The notes under the pieces were generated by a model that searched no databases, was not told where the DNA came from, and was given only the letters and a program-made list of their open reading frames with translations. The translations under genes were made by a program, and so were the position numbers. Source: an uncultured Prevotella sp. (GTDB taxonomy: Bacteria > Bacteroidota > Bacteroidia > Bacteroidales > Bacteroidaceae). Taken from it: a stretch of DNA of 64,000 nt. The DNA is taken from positions 1-64,000 of the forward strand of contig CALEKA010000006.1 in the NCBI GenBank assembly GCA_937898715.1. The letters are read 5' to 3'. Shown one piece after another: positions 1 to 8,366 of this stretch (its first letter is position 1; every line of letters begins with the position of its first letter).

Positions 1-119
1 TTTAAGAGTTTATAAGTTGAAGAGTTAAGAGGGATGCTTCAGCCAGTTCTGTGGGGAAGTTGGAGTTTAAGAGTTTATAAGTTGAAGAGTTAAGAGGGAT
101 GCTTCAGCCAGTTCTGTGG
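1..119. repeat. Tandem duplication of a 65-base unit
   Basis: Bases 1-54 recur almost exactly at 66-119, so the window opens in two copies of a unit that starts TTTAAGAGTTTATAAG and ends in the conserved CAGTTCTGTGGG head of the palindromic element that follows. The duplication includes that head, which suggests it arose at or through the element. No gene is seen in 1-424. Confidence 0.85.
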
Positions 120-256
120 GCGACGCGTCCCGCGTCGGCTTCACTATTGAATCAAGCTGTGAACCCATAGGCAGTGGGGCTTCATTGCTTGACTACTGAT
201 GGACTCACTACTTGACTATTGGCTACACCGACGCGGGACGCGTCGCCCACAGAACT
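109..256. repeat. REP/BIME-like paired palindrome, copy 1
   Basis: The left arm at 109-139 reads CAGTTCTGTGGG followed by CGACGCGTCCCGCGTCG. The right arm at 228-256 is its inverted copy. Each arm is a short hairpin (CGACGCG, loop TCC, CGCGTCG) and the two arms face each other across about 90 bases. The same unit recurs in many gaps of this window. The structure resembles paired REP sequences; no transposase is present. Confidence 0.85.
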
Positions 257-424
257 AATGAAAGCACGATTCTATTTTTCCTCCACTTCCTATGGGCTTA
301 CAGAAGGAGCTGATGTCCACCTTCCTAAAAAAGCGACTCTTCCTTGAAGCCCGTGCGCCGCATGCACTGTAGCGGACGTTGCTTACAAGGAAGAGCCTCC
401 ATTCCATCTCTCTTTGCTGTAATG

Positions 425-2428
425 TTAGTGACTATGAGTTTCGGGAGCATCGGCCTGCGTTTCTCCCTCTTGCGGAGCATCGGCCTTCGTTTCACCCTCT
501 TGCGGAGCATCGAGTACCTCATAGCGCGAATGCTTACTGACGTATTCGGGCACGATGTCCTTCATCTTGCGCACCGTGGCCATATCGTCGTATCCCTTTG
601 ATATCTTAAAGAGTTCTTCGAGCTGCGCCTCAGCCTCGTCGTATTCATAGCTACGCACCTGCGCGATGCGTATCTTCTTGTGAAATGAGGGGAGCGTGCC
701 TTCATTTTCATTGAGCACTTCTTCGTAGAGCTTCTCGCCCTCACGCAGTCCGGTGTACTTAATAGTTACGCCTTCGGCACCGCTAAGCTTGATCATGCGC
801 TGTGCGAGGTCGGCTATGCGCACGGGCTCGCCCATATCGAACACGAATATCTCACCTCCATTGCCATGCGTTCCGGCTTCGAGCACGAGCTTGCAAGCTT
901 CGGGGATGAGCATGAAGAAGCGGATAATCTTGGGGTGGGTCACCGTGAGCGGACCTCCCTCGGCTATCTGCTTGCGGAACAAGGGGATCACACTGCCATT
1001 GCTTCCGAGCACATTGCCGAATCGGGTGGTGACAAACTGCGTTACGCCCTTCACCTTGCCATCCTTGATAGCCTTGTCAAGGCTCTGCACGTAGATCTCG
1101 CAGATACGCTTCGAGCAACCCATCACGTTGGTGGGATTGACTGCCTTGTCGGTGCTGACCATGACGAATTTCTTTACGCCATACTTCACACTGAGGTCGG
1201 CTATCACCTTCGTGCCGTACACGTTGTTTTGCACGCTCTCGCTGGGGTTGTCCTCCATCATGGGCACGTGCTTGTAGGCTGCTGCGTGGAACACGTAGTC
1301 GGGCTTAAACGTGCGGAAGATGTTCTCCATATGGCTCTGTCGGCAGATGCTTGTCACGACGGTCTCGGCCTTGATATTGGGATATTTCTCACGCATCATG
1401 AGACGAATGTCGTGCTGAGGAGTCTCTGCTTGATCTATGAGCATAAGCTCTGCAGGACTGTAGTCGGCAATCTGACGCACGAGTTCGGAACCGATAGAGC
1501 CCGCCGAACCAGTGATGAGCACTCGCTTACCGCGCAAGAGGCTTCCTACGGCCTCCATATCCACCTGTATCTGTTCGCGCGGAAGGAGGTCTTCGATGTT
1601 CACCTCACGCACGCTTACTTTTTTCTTCTTTACATCACCTCGTTTCCACTCTTCTGAGTTCTGAGTGATATAGATCTTTACGCCTGCATTGATGAGCATG
1701 TCTTGAAAGGCACGATTATTGACAAAGGCTTCGTGCTTCAGCGGACTTACGAGCAGAGCTCTTATATTCTTCTTATGGATAATCGAGAGCAGGTCATCAT
1801 GAATGGAATAGATACAGCGACCCATCAGTCGACCAGAGTAATGTTCTTCTTCATCGCCTATGTAGCCCTCAATGAGGAACTTTACAGGCTTGATATTGCG
1901 CGAATTGACAGTAAGTGCGATGGCACCCTCACGCGTGCCGTATATCAAGGCATTGGCAGCAGTATGTCCCACGAGCGCACTGTCGTAGAGCAGACCTATC
2001 AATACGCGTGAGCCACAGAGCAATGCCGCAGTGCCGAGATAGATCGAAGTCGTCATGCGGACGGTAAGCGGATAGAACGCCTGAACAAGCCCGTAGTAAT
2101 TGTCCGCCATGATGAAGCATACCGAGAGTGCGAGCGACAACAGACTGGCATAGAGCAGTCGCAGGAGGTCGTCGAACTGTGAATAACGCAGTATGCCCGA
2201 ATAGACGTGGAACACACGAAATCCTATCAGATTGAACAAGCCAAACACCAATAGGGTATGCAACAACCTTCCCCACTCTTGCATCATCCAAGAAGCAGGG
2301 TGGCGAAGCCAAATCACGAATAGTGCTCCAAAGAAGCACAATAAGAGATCGAAGATGACAATGCACCAATATGGGAGAACTCTCTTACTGAAGTACCAAT
2401 TGAATATTTTACGAAATATTCTCTTCAT
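425..2428 (-). CDS. FlaA1/CapD/WbpM-type membrane nucleotide-sugar 4,6-dehydratase
   Basis: This is a 667-residue inner-membrane polysaccharide biosynthesis protein of the large CapD/WbpM class. Four membrane segments lie in about the first 145 residues. A degenerate nucleotide-binding region follows, then an extended SDR domain with the Rossmann motif TGSAGSIGSE near residue 303 and the family's NVMGCSK active-site segment near 430, where Met replaces the usual SDR Tyr. The family removes water from UDP-GlcNAc-type sugars at C4/C6, the first step toward deoxy-amino sugars of capsule or O-antigen. The extreme C-terminus carries a tandem repeat of DAPQEGET encoded by a 27-base DNA duplication (about 445-515), which looks like a recent expansion outside the fold. 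A canonical promoter lies about 240 bases upstream. Substrate and product stereochemistry cannot be read from the sequence. Confidence 0.9.
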   Translation of the reverse strand: MKRIFRKIFNWYFSKRVLPYWCIVIFDLLLCFFGALFVIWLRHPASWMMQEWGRLLHTLLVFGLFNLIGFRVFHVYSGILRYSQFDDLLRLLYASLLSLALSVCFIMADNYYGLVQAFYPLTVRMTTSIYLGTAALLCGSRVLIGLLYDSALVGHTAANALIYGTREGAIALTVNSRNIKPVKFLIEGYIGDEEEHYSGRLMGRCIYSIHDDLLSIIHKKNIRALLVSPLKHEAFVNNRAFQDMLINAGVKIYITQNSEEWKRGDVKKKKVSVREVNIEDLLPREQIQVDMEAVGSLLRGKRVLITGSAGSIGSELVRQIADYSPAELMLIDQAETPQHDIRLMMREKYPNIKAETVVTSICRQSHMENIFRTFKPDYVFHAAAYKHVPMMEDNPSESVQNNVYGTKVIADLSVKYGVKKFVMVSTDKAVNPTNVMGCSKRICEIYVQSLDKAIKDGKVKGVTQFVTTRFGNVLGSNGSVIPLFRKQIAEGGPLTVTHPKIIRFFMLIPEACKLVLEAGTHGNGGEIFVFDMGEPVRIADLAQRMIKLSGAEGVTIKYTGLREGEKLYEEVLNENEGTLPSFHKKIRIAQVRSYEYDEAEAQLEELFKISKGYDDMATVRKMKDIVPEYVSKHSRYEVLDAPQEGETKADAPQEGETQADAPETHSH

Positions 2429-2670
2429 TACTTTGTATCTCTTGCGCTACTCAATTGATCTTGCTCAATTTTACCCACCGATTAGGGGCAAACGAAGCCA
2501 CAATGTGGCTACAGCGGAGGAGCGCTTTAATTATATTATAATATATAACTCTCTCTTGCATTGCAGTGGGACGCTTCCAGATGTACCATCCGCAATGGGC
2601 AGGTTCTATTAGACTTACGATTTTTCCTTTCACAGAAAGGGCTAACGTAGCCTTTAGAGACTACCAGGGG

Positions 2671-2702
2671 CAAATTTACGCAAATTTTATATTTCGCACA
2701 AA
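2671..2702 (-). promoter_or_regulatory. Promoter for the CapD-type gene
   Basis: On the minus strand a TTTG box (2699-2702) is followed after 20 bases by TAAATTTG (2671-2678). This matches the Bacteroidetes -33/-7 consensus. It predicts a start near 2664 and a leader of about 235 bases in which I see no further structure. Confidence 0.7.
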
Positions 2703-2810
2703 GTTTATGGGTAGTTAATTTGAGAAAAGGACGATTTGGACAATGTTTGGACAATCATGAATAATTCTACGTAACACCCTTTAGTAATCCTTTGCAGATA
2801 AGCGCTCCAT

Positions 2811-3153
2811 CAACCAGTTCTGTGGGAGCAATCAATTAGTTCTGTGGGCGACGCGTCTCGCGTCGGCATAGCCTGCATATCAAGAGGTAAGTTCATAGGC
2901 AGTGGGGGCGAAGCGTCTCGCTTCGGCTTGGCAAGCGAGGCTCGATGCCGAAGTTTGGCAAAAATTTGCATGCTATTTCTTACGCAGGCTCGGGCATCGA
3001 GCCCTCGCCAGCGTGCCGAAGCGGGACACTTCGCCCCCACTGCCTATGGGTTCACTTCTTGATCTGCATGCTCTGCCGAAGCGGGACACTTCGCCCCCAC
3101 TTCCTATGGGTACACTTCTTGATGCCGACGCGGGACGCGTCGCCCACAGAACT
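2811..3153. repeat. Compound paired palindrome, copy 2 (both stem types nested)
   Basis: An outer pair of the CGACGCG type (2838-2867 and 3124-3153) encloses an inner set of the CGAAGCG type: one left arm near 2900-2933 and two tandem right arms near 3015-3058 and 3073-3118, each ending in CCCCCACT.CCTATGGG. A truncated head (CAGTTCTGTGGG) precedes the outer pair at 2814-2825. Together with the promoter at 2671, this accounts for most of the gene-free stretch 2429-3221. A C-tract of about nine bases sits at 3189-3199, just past the end of the sulfatase gene. Confidence 0.8.
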
Positions 3154-3221
3154 ACGAATAAGTGAGGGGGGAGGCGCATTTTGTGTGCGTCCCCCCCCCA
3201 GGGAAATATTAACTAAGAGAA

Positions 3222-4769
3222 TTATTTACCCATTGAGTTGAGCTTTAATCCGTCCTTGTCGTCATACTGTTTCTGGAGTTTGACGAGTTCGTTCATGAGG
3301 CGCTTGGTGATCTTCTCTGTGCCGGGTTGGCCGTAGAGGTTGTGCATCTCATGCGGATCCTTATTGAGGTCGTAGAGTTCCCACTTGTTGATGTCGTTGT
3401 AGAAGTGGATGAGCTTGTAACCATCCGAGCTGCGCACTCCGTAATGGCGCTTCACTGCGTGCTCGGCGGGATACTCGTAGTAGTGATAGTAGATGCTCTT
3501 GCGCCAGTTCTTCGGGTGCTTACCCTCGAGCAGAGGCAGGAGCGATACGCCCTGGATGTCAGAGGGAATGGGAGCACCAGCGAGCTGGAGGAAGGTGGGC
3601 GCATAGTCAATGTTCTGCACCATTTCCTTGATGTCGCCACGAGCGTTGAATCCCTTAGGCAGACGCATCACGAGGGGTGTGTTGAGCGATTCTTCATACA
3701 TGAAGCGCTTGTCGAACCATCCGTGTTCGCCCATGTAGAATCCCTGGTCGGAGGTGTAGACCACGAGGGTGGAGTCGAGCAGTCCGGCTTGCTTCAGATA
3801 GTCGAGCGTACGGCCCACATTGTCGTCGAGCGACTTCACCACCTTAGCATAGTCGCGCATGTAACGCTGGTACTTAAATTCTGCGAGAGCCTTACCCGTG
3901 AGTTTGCGGTTGCGGAAGTCGATGGCGAGCGAGTCGTAGAAGAAGTCGTACTCTGCGCGGTCGCGGCTGTTGAGACGGCCCACCATGCCGAGATAGGTGT
4001 CGGTCAAGTAGGTCTTGGCGCCGGGAGTGAACATCTTCGTGTCGTATACGATGTCCATGTGTTTGCCGATCTGCATCTCTGCGGTCTTGGCAGCTTCGCG
4101 GCCTTCGTAGTCGTCGTAGAAGTTGGCGGGAAGTTCGAAGGTTTTGTCTTCATACTCACGCAAGTACTTCAGTTCGGGCAACCACGCGCGGTGACATGCC
4201 TTGTGGTGAATGAAGAGGATGAAGGGTTTCGACTTGTCGCGCTTATGTTCCATCCAGTCGATGGCCTTATCGGTGATGATATTGGTCACGTAGCCTTTCT
4301 CGCGAGTGGTCGTACCATCCATATTGATGAAGTTAGGATTGTAGTAGTCGCCCTGTGCGGGAAGGATGTTGTAGTAGTCGAAGCCCGTCGGTGTGCTCAC
4401 CAAGTGCCACTTACCGATGATGGCGGTCTGGTAGCCTGCCTTCTGCATGAGTTTGGGCATGGTCTGTTGCGAGCCGTCGAATATGCCGTGCTCATTGTTG
4501 GTAAATCCGTTCTTGTGAGAGTGCTTACCTGTGATCATGCAGGCTCGGCTCGGACCTGAAAGGCTGTTGGCTACGTAGGAGTTGACGAATTTCACGCCGT
4601 CTTGAGCGATGCGGTCGAGATTAGGAGTCTCTACGAAGCGGTGGTCGTAGCAGCTCATCATCTGTGCCGTATGGTCGTCGGTCATGATATACACCACGTT
4701 GTAGTGTTGCGCCTGTGCTGCCATGCTTGCCAGCATAGCGGGCGCAAAGATAAGGAGGGATTTCTTCAT
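3222..4769 (-). CDS. Secreted serine-type S1 sulfatase
   Basis: This 515-residue exported sulfatase begins with a signal peptide (about residues 1-21, ending AQA-Q). The metal-binding DD pair is at 31-32 and the signature S71-G-P-S-R75. The first serine of that motif is the residue anaerobic sulfatase-maturing enzyme would oxidise to formylglycine. GKWHL, about residues 118-122, and a C-terminal domain rich in Tyr/His (YYHYYEYP) are typical of S1 sulfatases acting on glycosaminoglycan or mucin sugars. A 6-O-sulfated GlcNAc is a reasonable guess but the subfamily cannot be set by eye. No maturase gene is in the window. The gene stands alone between repeat-filled gaps; the upstream gap shows no clear promoter. 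Confidence 0.9.
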   Translation of the reverse strand: MKKSLLIFAPAMLASMAAQAQHYNVVYIMTDDHTAQMMSCYDHRFVETPNLDRIAQDGVKFVNSYVANSLSGPSRACMITGKHSHKNGFTNNEHGIFDGSQQTMPKLMQKAGYQTAIIGKWHLVSTPTGFDYYNILPAQGDYYNPNFINMDGTTTREKGYVTNIITDKAIDWMEHKRDKSKPFILFIHHKACHRAWLPELKYLREYEDKTFELPANFYDDYEGREAAKTAEMQIGKHMDIVYDTKMFTPGAKTYLTDTYLGMVGRLNSRDRAEYDFFYDSLAIDFRNRKLTGKALAEFKYQRYMRDYAKVVKSLDDNVGRTLDYLKQAGLLDSTLVVYTSDQGFYMGEHGWFDKRFMYEESLNTPLVMRLPKGFNARGDIKEMVQNIDYAPTFLQLAGAPIPSDIQGVSLLPLLEGKHPKNWRKSIYYHYYEYPAEHAVKRHYGVRSSDGYKLIHFYNDINKWELYDLNKDPHEMHNLYGQPGTEKITKRLMNELVKLQKQYDDKDGLKLNSMGK

Positions 4770-4871
4770 GATAGGATATTTGGAAGTTGAGGAGTCGAAA
4801 AAGTTTATGAGGTCACCTTTAGCTCTTTAGTTTCTGCTCAAGTCTTGGATGTAAGGGAGATCCTTTCATTC

Positions 4872-4991
4872 GCTCTGTGGGCGACGCGTCCCGCGTCGGC
4901 GAGACCAATGAAAGCATTCATTATTATAAATGCTTCTTCATTCATTTCTGAGAAGGAATGCCGACGCGGGACGCGTCGCCCACAGAACTGG
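4872..4991. repeat. Paired palindrome, copy 3
   Basis: The left arm at 4872-4900 and the inverted right arm at 4960-4991 are of the CGACGCG-TCC type. They are separated by a 59-base AT-rich spacer lacking coding signs. Confidence 0.85.
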
Positions 4992-5012
4992 TTGAAAACT
5001 TGTAAGAAAGTA

Positions 5013-5260
5013 CTACTTGAACTGTACAAGAAAGTATTACTTATTACTTGATGCGTACAAGAATGTATTACTTATTACTTGATGCGTACAAGAATGTATT
5101 ACTTATTACTTGATGCGTACAAGAATGTATTACTTATTACTTTTTACTTGAAGTGATCAAGAATGTATTACTTATTACTTGAAGTGATCAAGAATGTATT
5201 ACTTATTACTTGATGTGAGCAAGAATGTAATACTTAATACTTTATACTTAATACTTATAA
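5013..5260. repeat. Tandem AT-rich repeat array (31-base unit)
   Basis: About seven degenerate copies of a unit reading CAAGAATGTATTACTTATTA followed by CTTGATGCGTA are arranged head to tail. The unit itself contains the shorter word TTACTTATTACTT. The rest of the gap to 5395 holds a weak CCCCAC/GTGGGG hairpin near 5283-5300 and nothing coding. This is not a CRISPR: there are no unique spacers. Confidence 0.85.
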
Positions 5261-5395
5261 AAAACCCCTACCCTCTGTCTCTCCCCACACATCAGTGGGG
5301 AACATATACCTAATATTACTAAGCCATAAGGGGCATACTTTTTTGGGGACAGCGGGCAGGGGCGCAGGATGTGGAAGGAAGAGAGTAGCTTGAGA

Positions 5396-6799
5396 TTACT
5401 TCTCCTTCTTCTGTGTCATGTTGTAGACGATATCCATGATCTGCTTGCCGAGCGCGTCGGCTTCTTCCATGGTGTGTGCTTCTGAGTATACGCGGATGAT
5501 GGGCTCGGTATTACTCTTGCGGAGGTGTACCCACTTGTCGGCGAAGTCGATCTTCACACCATCGATATCGGTCACCTGTTCGTTCTTGTAGAGTTCCTTT
5601 ACCTTCTGCAGGATAGCGAAGATGTCGGTTGTCGGATCGAGATCGATGCGATTCTTAGCGATGTAGTACTGAGGCAGAGAGTCGCGAAGCTCTGTTGCGC
5701 GCATACCAGTCTTAGCCAAGTAAGTGAGGATCAATGCGATACCTACCAATGCGTCACGACCTGAGTGAGCTGCGGGGTAGATCACACCGCCATTGCCTTC
5801 ACCACCGATCACAGCACCTGTTTCCTTCATCTTGGTCACTACGTTGACTTCGCCTACGGCTGCAGCAGTATAGTTGCAACCATACTTCTCTGTCACGTCG
5901 CGCAAGCCGCGGCTTGAAGAGAGGTTGCTCACCGTAGGACCAGGAGTGTGCTTCAGCACGTAGTCGGCGCAAGCTACGAGGGTGTTTTCCTCGCCAAACA
6001 TGCTGCCGTCCTCGCATACGAGTGCCAAGCGGTCTACATCGGGGTCTACTACGATACCCAGATCGTGGCGTCCCTTACGGAGCAAGTTGCGGATTTCGCT
6101 GAGGTTTTGCTTCAAGGGCTCGGGGTTGTGGGCGAAGTTACCAGTAGGCTCTGTGTTCAAGCCAGTCACTTCGGTCACACCGAGTTGACCCAAGAGCTTC
6201 GGGATGATGATACCACCTACAGAGTTGACGGTATCGATCGCTACGGTGAAGTGAGCACGACGGATGGCTTCGATGTCGACGAGTTCGAGTTCCTTCACGA
6301 GCTCGATGTGGCGCTGGTCGTAGCTAAAGTTCTTGGTGTAGCAGCCGAGGCTATCTACGTCGGCAAACTCGAAGTTGCAGCTATTGGCCAAGCGTACCAC
6401 TTCAGAAGCCTCTGCGGGGGGAAGGAATTCGCCCTTTTCGTTGAGGAACTTCAGTGCGTTCCACTGGCGGGGGTTGTGACTTGCTGTGATGATGATACCA
6501 CCGCAGGCATGCTCCATAGTAACAGCCAATTCAGTGGTCGGAGTAGAAGCCAAGCCAATGTTTACTACATCGAAGCCCATACCCATGAGTGTGCCGCATA
6601 CTACGTGGCTTACCATTTCACCCGAGATACGGGCATCACGGCCTACTACGATTTTGCGACGGAAAGAACGGCTTACTACGTTTTCACGCAAAGCTGCGAA
6701 TGCTGATACAGATTTGGCAATGTCTACGGGGTTGAGTGTATCGCCCGTACGACCGCCGATTGTACCACGAAAACCTGAGATGGATTTAATCAGTGTCAT
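5396..6799 (-). CDS. glmM: Phosphoglucosamine mutase / phosphohexomutase
   Basis: This 467-residue cytosolic alpha-D-phosphohexomutase carries the phospho-serine loop TASHNP (Ser about 107), the metal loop DPDVDRLAL near residue 250, the sugar-recognition loop GGEGNGG and the phosphate-binding motif KSNTEPIIRVY near the C-terminus. In Bacteroidetes, proteins of this length and N-terminus (SISGFRGTIGG) are GlmM-like, interconverting GlcN-6-P and GlcN-1-P for UDP-GlcNAc. Phosphomannomutase activity is the main alternative. The start at 6799 lies about 40 bases downstream of the predicted transcription start of a good promoter. It appears to be a single-gene unit between repeats. Confidence 0.88.
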   Translation of the reverse strand: MTLIKSISGFRGTIGGRTGDTLNPVDIAKSVSAFAALRENVVSRSFRRKIVVGRDARISGEMVSHVVCGTLMGMGFDVVNIGLASTPTTELAVTMEHACGGIIITASHNPRQWNALKFLNEKGEFLPPAEASEVVRLANSCNFEFADVDSLGCYTKNFSYDQRHIELVKELELVDIEAIRRAHFTVAIDTVNSVGGIIIPKLLGQLGVTEVTGLNTEPTGNFAHNPEPLKQNLSEIRNLLRKGRHDLGIVVDPDVDRLALVCEDGSMFGEENTLVACADYVLKHTPGPTVSNLSSSRGLRDVTEKYGCNYTAAAVGEVNVVTKMKETGAVIGGEGNGGVIYPAAHSGRDALVGIALILTYLAKTGMRATELRDSLPQYYIAKNRIDLDPTTDIFAILQKVKELYKNEQVTDIDGVKIDFADKWVHLRKSNTEPIIRVYSEAHTMEEADALGKQIMDIVYNMTQKKEK

Positions 6800-6845
6800 A
6801 GTATCTTATAACGTTTTGATTTTTAGTATTGTTCTTTTGAATTAG

Positions 6846-6877
6846 CAAAGGTAGTGCAAATCGTACGCATACGGAAA
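6846..6877 (-). promoter_or_regulatory. Promoter for the phosphohexomutase gene
   Basis: The minus strand has TTTC (6874-6877), a 20-base spacer and TACCTTTG (6846-6853). The predicted start is near 6839, giving a leader of about 40 bases. Confidence 0.65.
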
Positions 6878-6971
6878 TCTTTTGCCGTTTTTTTCGCACT
6901 TAACTGAAGAAAAGGGCTATTCAAGTAATAAGTAAGAAGTAATAAGTAATACGTTCTTGCAAACTTTCAGC

Positions 6972-7119
6972 CAGTTCTGTGGGCGACGCGTCTCGCGGCT
7001 TTCCCCACTCTTTACGAGGGAGTAAGCTATGAGCCTTAATAAGAATGTCTTCAATGTCTATGAGTCCACTTGCTTATTAGTGACAATGCCGACGCGAGAC
7101 GCGTCGCCCACAGAATTGG
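6972..7119. repeat. Paired palindrome, copy 4 (left arm damaged)
   Basis: The right arm (7088-7119) is intact with the loop TCT/AGA. The left arm (6972-6998) stops at GCGACGCGTCTCGCGGC, having lost part of the second half-stem. Short AATAAGTAAT words flank it at 6920-6955. Confidence 0.75.
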
Positions 7120-7136
7120 CGCACATTTGGATGGTT

Positions 7137-7178
7137 GCAAGAATGTAATACTTAATACTTTATACTTAATACTTGAAT
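7137..7178. repeat. AT-rich word repeat abutting the aguB stop codon
   Basis: GCAAGAATGTAATACTTAAT and further ACTTTATACTT words run directly into the stop codon of the gene at 7179. It is the same word family as at 5013, 8199, 11529 and 34204. Confidence 0.75.
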
Positions 7179-8066
7179 CTAATCAATAAATCTCTTTGTC
7201 AGTCCGCCAAACTCTTCGATGCGGCGATCGCGGAGGAAGGGCCACCAGCGGCGCACGTTTTCGCTGCGTTTGAGGTCGATTTCTACTACGACGTTTTCTT
7301 CTTCATTGATGGGACTGCGGTGGAGCAATTCGCCTTGCGGACCGGCTACAAAACTGCTTCCCCAGAAGTCGATGCCGCGGGTCTGACCTGAGGGATCGTC
7401 TTCATGTCCGGTACGATTCACAGCGATGACGGGCAGTCCGTTGGCTACGGCATGACCGCGCTGCACGGTGGTCCATGCTTCGCGTTGGCGCTGCTGCTCT
7501 TCGGGTGTATCGGAGCTTTCGTAGCCTATGGCTGTGGGATAGATCAGGAGTTCGGCGCCTTGGAGGGCCATAAGGCGTGCTCCCTCTGGGTACCACTGAT
7601 CCCAGCAGACCTGCACGCCGAGGCGTCCCACGGAAGTATCGATGGGATGAAAACCGAGGTCGCCGGGGGTGAAGTAGAACTTCTCGTAATAGGCGGGATC
7701 GTCGGGAATGTGCATTTTGCGGTATTTCCCAGCTATCGAACCGTCTTTTTCGAAAACCACGGCTGTATTGTGGTAGAGTCCTGCTGCGCGGCGTTCGAAG
7801 AGGGAGGTCACGAGCACGATGCCGTGCTGGCGGGCTATTTCCCCGTAGAATTCGGTGGAAGGTCCGGGGATAGGTTCTGCTAGGTCGAAGTTGTCGGTGC
7901 TCTCCACTTGGCAGAAGTAGAGAGAGTTGTGAAGCTCTTGAAGCACAACGAGCTGTGCGCCCTGTTTTGCCACTTCGGCTATGTTGGCTTCGAGTTTGCG
8001 TTTGTTATCTTCTATTGAGGCTGAGCATGACTGCTGTATGATGCCTACTTTGAGAATGTTGCTCAT
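7179..8066 (-). CDS. aguB: N-carbamoylputrescine amidase
   Basis: This 295-residue nitrilase-superfamily amidase hydrolyses N-carbamoylputrescine to putrescine, CO2 and ammonia. The catalytic triad is visible as Glu44 (LQELHN), Lys about 120 (KYRKMHIPDDP) and Cys about 156 (VQVCWDQWYPE). The HNSLYFCQ and PDDPAYYEKFYFTPGD segments are characteristic of AguB rather than other nitrilases. The partner agmatine deiminase gene lies just upstream on the same strand, separated by about 300 bases of repeats, so the two form a pathway pair and perhaps one transcript. The enzyme is cytosolic with no signal peptide. Confidence 0.93.
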   Translation of the reverse strand: MSNILKVGIIQQSCSASIEDNKRKLEANIAEVAKQGAQLVVLQELHNSLYFCQVESTDNFDLAEPIPGPSTEFYGEIARQHGIVLVTSLFERRAAGLYHNTAVVFEKDGSIAGKYRKMHIPDDPAYYEKFYFTPGDLGFHPIDTSVGRLGVQVCWDQWYPEGARLMALQGAELLIYPTAIGYESSDTPEEQQRQREAWTTVQRGHAVANGLPVIAVNRTGHEDDPSGQTRGIDFWGSSFVAGPQGELLHRSPINEEENVVVEIDLKRSENVRRWWPFLRDRRIEEFGGLTKRFID

Positions 8067-8366
8067 GATGGAGTATATTAATGTGCTAATATGCTAATGT
8101 GACAATGTGCTAATGGGCTGGCGCTTGGCAATGTGCTAATGGGCTGGCGCAGTGGGATACCGACGCGGGACGCGTCGCCCACAGTATTGGCTGAAAGTTT
8201 GCAAGATGTAATACTTATTACTTGATTAGAGCAAGAATGTAATACTTATTACTTGATTAGAGCAAGAATGTATTACTTATTACTTGAATTTTGCAAGAAT
8301 GTATTACTTATTACTTGTTACTTATTACTTGAATTTTGCAAGAATGTAATACTTAATACTTTATAC
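8067..8366. repeat. Repeat-filled spacer between aguA and aguB
   Basis: The gap holds three things in order: a private word repeat (GTGCTAATGGGCTGGCGC, 8085-8155), a single right arm of the paired palindrome (8159-8190) and an array of AAGAATGTATTACTTATTAC words (8199-8366). No promoter or gene is seen. The last repeat word supplies the stop codon of the upstream gene. Confidence 0.8.

Noticed and set aside
3327..4559. 410-codon open frame on the plus strand opposite the sulfatase gene
   Set aside because: It mirrors the sulfatase codons, is rich in Val/His/Glu as expected of an antisense frame, and has no promoter or recognisable domain.
5013..5260. CRISPR-like array of 31-base repeats
   Set aside because: The units are head to tail with no unique spacers, there are no cas genes, and the same AT-rich words occur in many other gaps.
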